Shown: positions 1 through 5,049 of the stretch, one piece after another
Numbering within the stretch: position 1 is the first letter of the stretch
How the letters are laid out: the number at the start of each line of letters is the position of its first letter
NCBI GenBank assembly: GCA_020216895.1
Contig: JAIWOM010000135.1
Location: forward strand, 1-5,049
Direction of reading: 5' to 3'
From: Microcella sp.
GTDB lineage: Bacteria; Actinomycetota; Actinomycetes; Actinomycetales; Microbacteriaceae
Length of the DNA: 5,049 nt
The notes under the pieces: model-generated
Told to the model about the DNA's origin: nothing
Database searches by the model: none
What the model saw: the letters and a program-made list of their open reading frames with translations, nothing else
Made by a program: the position numbers and the translations under genes

Positions 1-82
1 CGAGCGCCGTGGCGGGCTGTCGCGCAGCATCCCGCGCGACCGGCAGCCCCGCCGCCCGCGCCCCGGAGCGGGAGGGCGCTAG
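1..82 (+). CDS. C-terminal tail of an upstream gene, probably PhoH-family ATPase (partial at 5' end)
   Basis: A reading frame is open from the window edge (first full codon at base 2) to TAG at 80-82. It gives 26 residues, ending in a basic, proline- and arginine-rich tail that contains LSRSIPRDRQPRR. No catalytic motif lies inside the window, so the sequence alone does not identify the product. The PhoH call is inference from context: in actinobacteria, ybeY is usually preceded directly by phoH, a cytoplasmic P-loop ATPase, and PhoH proteins there often end in a variable basic tail. The stop lies 3 bases before the ybeY start, and the ybeY ribosome binding site (GGGAGGG, 70-76) lies inside this tail, so the two are probably cotranscribed. 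The frame is clear; the identity is less so. Confidence 0.55.
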   Translation, partial: ERRGGLSRSIPRDRQPRRPRPGAGGR

Positions 83-85
83 GCC

Positions 86-553
86 ATGGCCGTCGAGATC
101 AACAACGAGTCGGGCATCCCCGTCGATGAGGCCTCGCTGCAGCGGCTCGCCCTGCACGCCTTCGAGCACCTCAACGTGCACCGCGACGCCGAACTGGCGA
201 TCGTGCTCGTCGACGAGGCCGCCATCGAGCAGCTGCACGTGCAGTGGATGGACGAGCCCGGCCCGACCGACGTGCTGAGCTTCCCGATGGACGAGCTGCG
301 CCCCGGCAGCGACGACGAGCCGACCCCACCCGGGCTGCTCGGCGACATCGTGCTCTGCCCGCAGGTCGCCATCCAGCAGGCCGAGGCCGCGGGCCACTCG
401 ACCCAGGACGAGCTGCTGCTGCTGACGACCCACGGCATCCTGCACCTGCTCGGCTTCGACCACGCCGAGCCGGAGGACGAGAAGGAGATGTTCGGCATCC
501 AGCGCGACATCCTCGTCAGCTTCGCCCTCGATGAGCGGAGGCGGCGCCGGTGA
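86..553 (+). CDS. ybeY: YbeY, endoribonuclease / rRNA maturation factor
   Basis: This 155-residue protein has the usual YbeY length. YbeY is a cytoplasmic, metal-dependent single-strand endoribonuclease needed for 16S rRNA 3'-end maturation and 70S quality control. The zinc-binding signature HGILHLLGFDH is at residues 116-126, with His116, His120 and His126 as the three ligands. The second family motif, PTDVLSFPMDE, is at 60-70, followed by LLGDIVLCPQVA at 84-95. The arginine that precedes the PTDVLSFP motif in E. coli is absent (MDEPGPTDV here); as I recall, actinobacterial members share this, so it is probably not a defect. The ATG at 86 is chosen because GGGAGGG (70-76) ends 9 bases upstream. 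The protein ends in five arginines, and its stop overlaps the next start by 4 bases (GTGA). The following gene's ribosome binding site, GGAGG (537-541), lies in its last codons. Confidence 0.96.
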   Translation: MAVEINNESGIPVDEASLQRLALHAFEHLNVHRDAELAIVLVDEAAIEQLHVQWMDEPGPTDVLSFPMDELRPGSDDEPTPPGLLGDIVLCPQVAIQQAEAAGHSTQDELLLLTTHGILHLLGFDHAEPEDEKEMFGIQRDILVSFALDERRRRR

Positions 554-1875
554 CGGCGACCCTGATCTTCTTCCTCGTCGCGCTGCTGCTCGTCGGCATC
601 GGTGGCCTGCTCGCCTCGCTCGACGCCGCGCTCGGCGTCGTGAGCCGCATCGAGCTCGTCGATATCGCGGGCTCGCGCAAGCATCCGAAGCGCCTGCACG
701 CCGTCGCCGCCGACGTCGGGGCGCACGTCAACGCACTGAACTTCCTCCGCATCGTGGCCGAGACGATCGCGGCCGTGCTCGTCACCATCGGCTTCGCGAC
801 GATCATCGACGAGTGGTGGTGGGTGCTGCTGATCAGCGCCGGAATCATGATCGGCGTCTCGTTCATCCTCGTCGGCTCCAGCCCGCGCTCGGTCGGCCGC
901 GCCCACCCGCGCGCCATGATCGGCACCTTCGACGGTCTGATCCGTGCGGTGCGGGTGATCACCGGGCCGTTGGCGGATGCCCTCGTCGCGCTCGGCAACC
1001 GCGTCACCCCGGGCCGCCCCTCCAGCGCGAGCTTCTCGAGCGAGGAGCAGCTGCTCAGCATGGTCGACGAGGCCACCGAGCTCGACGTTCTCGAAGAAGA
1101 GGATCGCGAGCTGATCCACTCGATCTTCGAGTTCAACGACACGATCGTGCGCGAGGTCATGGTGCCCCGCACCGACATGGTCGTGCTCGAGCAGGGCACG
1201 ACCGTCGCCGACGCCATGGCGCTGTTCCTCCGCACGGGACTCTCGCGCGCCCCGCTGGTGGGGGAGGACGCCGACGAGGTGCTCGGCGTCGTCTACCTGC
1301 GTGATGCCGCGCGGCTCACCGTCGAGCGGCCGGCCGAGGCCGCCACCGCGATCGTCGACGGCATCGCCCGCCCCGCCCTCTTCCTGCCCGAGTCGAAGAA
1401 GGCCGACGATGCCCTCCGGGCCCTGCAGCTCGCCTCGAACCACCTCGCCCTCGTCGTCGACGAGTACGGCGGCATCGCCGGCCTCGTCACCATGGAGGAC
1501 CTGATCGAGGAGCTCGTCGGCGATATCTCCGACGAGTACGACCGCGAGACGCCCGACAGCGAGCAGTTGGACGATCACCGCTTCCGCGTCAGCGCGCGCA
1601 TGCCCATCGATGAGCTCGGCGACCTGTTCGGCCTCGAGCTCGACGACGACGACGTCGACACCGTCGGCGGGCTGCTCGCCAAGCACCTCGGGCGTCTGCC
1701 CGTGCGCGGGTCGACCGTCAGCGTCGACGGCCTGCACCTCACCGCCGAGCGCGTCGAGGGCCGCGGCAAGCAGGTCGTCACCGTCATCGTCGAGGCCGAT
1801 CAGGCACTGCTGGATGCCCGCATTGCGTTCGTCGGAGACCGCGGCCGCGACGACGCTGCCGAGGAATCCGAGTGA
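550..1875 (+). CDS. CNNM/CorC-type membrane protein (DUF21, CBS pair, CorC_HlyC domain; 'hemolysin family')
   Basis: This is a 441-residue inner-membrane protein of the family related to CorC/HlyC and eukaryotic CNNM. Some members transport Mg2+ or support its efflux; the old 'hemolysin' name is not a reliable function. The N-terminal DUF21 region shows three hydrophobic helices at about 4-31, 66-86 and 88-109. A CBS pair follows at about 200-325, with REVMVPRTDM at 201-210 opening the first and DEYGGIAGLVTMEDLIEEL at 304-322 closing the second. The C-terminal CorC_HlyC domain spans about 340-415 (FRVSARMPIDELGDLF, DVDTVGGLL), and an acidic tail ends the protein. The start is GTG at 550, with GGAGG (537-541) 8 bases upstream and a GTGA overlap with the ybeY stop. 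Where many homologs have GE..PK after helix 3, this protein has GSSPRSVGR (109-117), as I recall from the mycobacterial homolog too. The position between ybeY and era is typical of actinobacteria; the substrate is unproven. Confidence 0.92.
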   Translation: MTATLIFFLVALLLVGIGGLLASLDAALGVVSRIELVDIAGSRKHPKRLHAVAADVGAHVNALNFLRIVAETIAAVLVTIGFATIIDEWWWVLLISAGIMIGVSFILVGSSPRSVGRAHPRAMIGTFDGLIRAVRVITGPLADALVALGNRVTPGRPSSASFSSEEQLLSMVDEATELDVLEEEDRELIHSIFEFNDTIVREVMVPRTDMVVLEQGTTVADAMALFLRTGLSRAPLVGEDADEVLGVVYLRDAARLTVERPAEAATAIVDGIARPALFLPESKKADDALRALQLASNHLALVVDEYGGIAGLVTMEDLIEELVGDISDEYDRETPDSEQLDDHRFRVSARMPIDELGDLFGLELDDDDVDTVGGLLAKHLGRLPVRGSTVSVDGLHLTAERVEGRGKQVVTVIVEADQALLDARIAFVGDRGRDDAAEESE

Positions 1876-2804
1876 GCGAGCGGAAGCCGCGCGGCGGATC
1901 GCGCACCGAAGCGGAGGGGGCGCCCTTCCGCGCCGGCTTCGTCACCTTCGTCGGGCGGCCCAACGTCGGCAAGTCGACGCTCACCAACGCGCTCGTGGGC
2001 GAGAAGGTCGCGATCACGAGCTCGAAGCCGCAGACGACGCGGCGTGCCATTCGGGGCATCGTGCACCGAGCATCCGGCCAATTAATCGTCGTGGACACGC
2101 CGGGCATGCACCGCCCGCGCACGCTGCTCGGCGAGCGCCTCAACGCGGTCGTGCAGGAAACCCTCGGCGACGTCGACGTCATCGGGTTCTGCCTGCCGGC
2201 CAACGAGCCGATCGGGCCCGGCGACCGGTACATCAACGAGCAGCTCGACAGCGTCGGCCGCGTGAAGAAGGTCGCGATCGTGACCAAGACCGACACGGCC
2301 GGGGCGACCCGGGTGGCGGAGCAGCTTCTCGCGGTCTCGGAGCTGCGCGAGTGGGACCTCATCATCCCGCTGTCGGCCCTCACCGGCGACCAGGTCGACA
2401 TCCTCGCCGAGCAGCTGATCGCGCTCATGCCGGAGTCGCCGCCGCTGTACGCCGCCGACGCCGTCACCGACGAGTCGACGGAGGACCGCATCGCCGAGCT
2501 GATCCGCGAGGCTGCGCTCGAGGGCGTCAGCGACGAGCTGCCGCACTCGCTCGCCGTCACCATCGATGAGATGAGCACGCGCGACAACGGCCTCGTCGAG
2601 ATCTACGCCAACGTCTGGGTCGAGCGCGACAGCCAGAAGGGCATCGTCATCGGGCACCGCGGATCGCGCCTCGGCGAGGTCGGCGCCCGGGCCCGCGTCG
2701 GCATCGAGCAGCTGCTCGGCGCGCGCGTCTTCCTCAAGCTTCACGTCAAGGTCGCCAAGGAGTGGCAGCGCGACCCGAAGCAGCTCGGCAAGCTCGGGTT
2801 CTAG
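1872..2804 (+). CDS. era: Era, GTPase for 30S ribosomal subunit assembly
   Basis: Era is a Ras-like GTPase that binds the 3' end of 16S rRNA through a KH domain and helps mature the 30S subunit. The protein has 310 residues, the normal length. The GTPase motifs are in order: G1 GRPNVGKS at 28-35, switch I/G2 region SKPQTTR at 51-57, G3 DTPG at 75-78, G4 TKTD at 138-141 and G5 SAL at 168-170. The KH domain covers about 205-300, with VERDSQKGIVIGHRGSRL at 250-267; its GxxG loop is GHRG. The ending DPKQLGKLGF matches the family C-terminus. G4 has Thr for the usual Asn of NKxD; I recall this in other actinobacterial Eras. About 20 charged residues precede the G domain. GTG at 1872 overlaps the upstream stop by 4 bases, with a modest GAGGAA (1861-1866) 5 bases before it. 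It is probably the last gene of the operon, since a promoter-like leader follows. Confidence 0.97.
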   Translation: MSERKPRGGSRTEAEGAPFRAGFVTFVGRPNVGKSTLTNALVGEKVAITSSKPQTTRRAIRGIVHRASGQLIVVDTPGMHRPRTLLGERLNAVVQETLGDVDVIGFCLPANEPIGPGDRYINEQLDSVGRVKKVAIVTKTDTAGATRVAEQLLAVSELREWDLIIPLSALTGDQVDILAEQLIALMPESPPLYAADAVTDESTEDRIAELIREAALEGVSDELPHSLAVTIDEMSTRDNGLVEIYANVWVERDSQKGIVIGHRGSRLGEVGARARVGIEQLLGARVFLKLHVKVAKEWQRDPKQLGKLGF

Positions 2805-2819
2805 GCCGCGCTGCCGCCG

Positions 2820-2850
2820 TTCGCGGGCACGCAGCACGCGGGTGTACCCT
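2820..2850 (+). promoter_or_regulatory. Probable leuA-leader promoter
   Basis: TACCCT at 2845-2850 keeps the three most conserved -10 positions (T, A and final T of TATAAT). A transcript starting 6-7 bases later would begin at or next to the GTG (2857) of the leader peptide, so the leader peptide would be translated without an untranslated leader, which is common in actinobacteria. The -35 side is weak: TTCGCG at 2820-2825 has a 19-base spacer and matches the consensus poorly. The call rests mainly on the -10 and its spacing to the leader GTG. The promoter starts only about 16 bases past the era stop, so readthrough from era is also possible. Confidence 0.5.
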
Positions 2851-2856
2851 GAAACC

Positions 2857-2898
2857 GTGTTCGGCCAGCTCCTTCTTCGCTGCCGCGACGAGGCTTAG
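2857..2898 (+). CDS. leuA leader peptide (13 codons, three consecutive Leu)
   Basis: GTG at 2857 opens a 13-codon frame ending at TAG (2896-2898). It encodes MFGQLLLRCRDEA. Three consecutive leucine codons, CTC CTT CTT, lie at 2869-2877. Two of them are CTT, which looks scarce in the neighbouring genes, where CTC and CTG dominate. A run of leucine codons just upstream of leuA is the hallmark of a leader peptide whose ribosome senses charged leucyl-tRNA. No Shine-Dalgarno precedes the GTG, which fits leaderless translation from the -10 box at 2845. An in-frame GTG at 2842 would give an 18-codon version, but it overlaps the promoter. The last third of the frame forms the left arm of the hairpin at 2883-2921, so ribosome position would control folding. 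Leader-peptide control of leuA has been predicted in Actinobacteria before; this instance is inferred from sequence only. Confidence 0.72.
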   Translation: MFGQLLLRCRDEA

Positions 2899-2921
2899 TC
2901 CCGTAGCCTCCCTCGTCGCGG
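2883..2921 (+). promoter_or_regulatory. leuA leader hairpin (perfect 11-bp stem, 17-base loop)
   Basis: CCGCGACGAGG (2883-2893) is an exact inverted repeat of CCTCGTCGCGG (2911-2921), with a 17-base loop. The left arm is part of the leader-peptide reading frame, and the leader stop codon is in the loop. A ribosome stalled on the Leu codons at 2869-2877 would cover much of the left arm and block the stem; after it terminates and leaves, the stem could form. There is no U-rich stretch after the right arm (AGTTCGTCG follows), so this does not look like an intrinsic terminator. Control through translation initiation or Rho is more likely. Confidence 0.75.
2890..2910 (+). promoter_or_regulatory. 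Competing 6-bp stem within the leuA leader
   Basis: GAGGCT (2890-2895) pairs exactly with AGCCTC (2905-2910) around a 9-base loop. It shares GAGG (2890-2893) with the left arm of the 11-bp hairpin, so the two helices cannot both form in full. A ribosome stalled on the Leu codons would reach to about 2890 and could leave this shorter stem as the only option. A further candidate partner for the left arm is TTCGTCG at 2924-2930, which pairs with CGACGAG (2886-2892) including one G-U pair. The geometry suggests a switch, but which folds matter is inference. Confidence 0.45.
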
Positions 2922-2938
2922 AGTTCGTCGTCGGCTGA

Positions 2939-4732
<1,794 letters not shown>

Positions 4733-4742
4733 CGCGCGGCAG

Positions 4743-5049
4743 CTACTGAGGGGCGGTCGTCGCCCAGTCGGCGAAACGGATGCCCGGGCCGGGTACGCCC
4801 GTCGTGTGCAGGCCCGCGCGGTAGGCGGCGACGAGCCTGCCGGGCGCGTGCCACTCGATGACGCGGCGCTCTGCACTGTCGCCTGTTGCATCCCGCGCCG
4901 CGAGCCACTGGCGGCCGAGCTCGGCCATCGGCAGCACCTCCGGACCGCCGAGGTCGTCGACCCGCCCGCCAGCGTGATCGGTGCTGGCGGGCGCGGCGGC
5001 GACGAGCTCGACGAGCCGCGCGGCCACGGCGCCCGTGTCGATCGGCTGG
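4743..5049 (-). CDS. C-terminal part of an NAD(P)-binding SDR/NmrA-like protein (5' part beyond the window)
   Basis: A minus-strand frame is open from the window's right edge to the stop (CTA on the plus strand at 4743-4745), giving 101 residues. It starts QPIDTGAVAARLVELVAA, continues to DDLGGPEVLPMAELGRQW at about 31-48, and later has PGRLVAAYRAGLHT before a polar end. The order 'QPI...VA.RLVEL', 'GGPEV...L...W' and 'PGR....RAGL' resembles the C-terminal half of SDR-type NAD(P)-binding proteins of the NmrA/YwnB kind. The Rossmann glycine motif would lie outside the window, so cofactor and activity cannot be judged. A GTG at 5025-5027 is only an internal valine codon, because the upstream frame stays open and matches the family. 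The gene runs toward leuA with 10 bases between the two stops. Substrate unknown. Confidence 0.75.
   Translation of the reverse strand, partial: QPIDTGAVAARLVELVAAAPASTDHAGGRVDDLGGPEVLPMAELGRQWLAARDATGDSAERRVIEWHAPGRLVAAYRAGLHTTGVPGPGIRFADWATTAPQ

Noticed and set aside
86..553. YbeY possibly inactive because the Arg before PTDVLSFP is missing
   Set aside because: All three zinc histidines and both family motifs are intact, and as I recall actinobacterial YbeY proteins commonly have GPTDV here.
79..1737. 552-codon minus-strand open frame antisense to ybeY and the CorC-type gene
   Set aside because: The plus strand carries clear YbeY and CorC/CBS motifs over the same bases. The antisense translation is rich in Asp, Glu, Arg, Val and Ala with no recognisable domain, as expected for the mirror of GC-rich coding DNA.
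2842..2898. Longer leader peptide from GTG at 2842
   Set aside because: It is in frame and would give 18 codons, but it overlaps the -10 box and has no ribosome binding site. GTG 2857 sits at the expected transcription start.
2883..2921. 11-bp hairpin as an intrinsic terminator for era
   Set aside because: There is no run of T after the right arm, the left arm lies within the Leu-rich leader frame, and leuA follows. A regulatory role fits better.

Overview
This is a GC-rich window with strong G/C third-position codon bias, GTG starts and tight gene packing. It reads as an actinobacterial chromosome. The gene order (a probable phoH tail, ybeY, a CNNM/CorC-type membrane protein, era, then leuA) and the protein sequences point to the Microbacteriaceae or a close relative. 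That placement is inference from recalled gene orders and sequences, not from a search. It is a conserved housekeeping region. I see no mobile element, CRISPR array, tRNA, rRNA or defence locus.

Positions 1-2804 look like one plus-strand operon. It holds the last 26 codons of an upstream gene (probably phoH), ybeY (16S rRNA maturation and ribosome quality control), a three-helix DUF21/CBS/CorC_HlyC membrane protein, and era (GTPase for 30S assembly). ybeY follows the upstream stop by 3 bases. Each of the next two genes starts on a GTGA overlap with the stop of the gene before it, so translation is probably coupled. ybeY and era both act in 16S rRNA processing and small-subunit assembly. The membrane protein between them is conserved in place but has no proven link to that job.

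Positions 2805-2968 form the only sizeable intergenic region, and it is the most interesting part. It appears to hold a promoter and a leucine-responsive leader for leuA. A -10 box sits about 6 bases before a GTG that opens a 13-codon peptide with three consecutive Leu codons (MFGQLLLRCRDEA). The end of that reading frame lies inside a perfect 11-bp hairpin. A competing 6-bp stem shares part of the hairpin's left arm. The leucine codons themselves (GCTCCT) are exactly complementary to the leuA Shine-Dalgarno region (AGGAGC). With no U-tract after the hairpin, control at translation initiation fits better than intrinsic termination. Leader-peptide control of leuA has been predicted in Actinobacteria before. 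The specific Leu-codon/Shine-Dalgarno pairing is my own reading and needs testing.

Positions 2969-4732 encode a full-length, long-form 2-isopropylmalate synthase with its C-terminal leucine-binding regulatory domain. leuA therefore appears to be controlled twice by leucine: at expression through the leader, and at the enzyme by feedback. Positions 4743-5049 carry the C-terminal 101 codons of a convergent minus-strand gene that resembles the NAD(P)-binding SDR/NmrA-type proteins. Only 10 bases separate it from leuA, and no terminator is evident.
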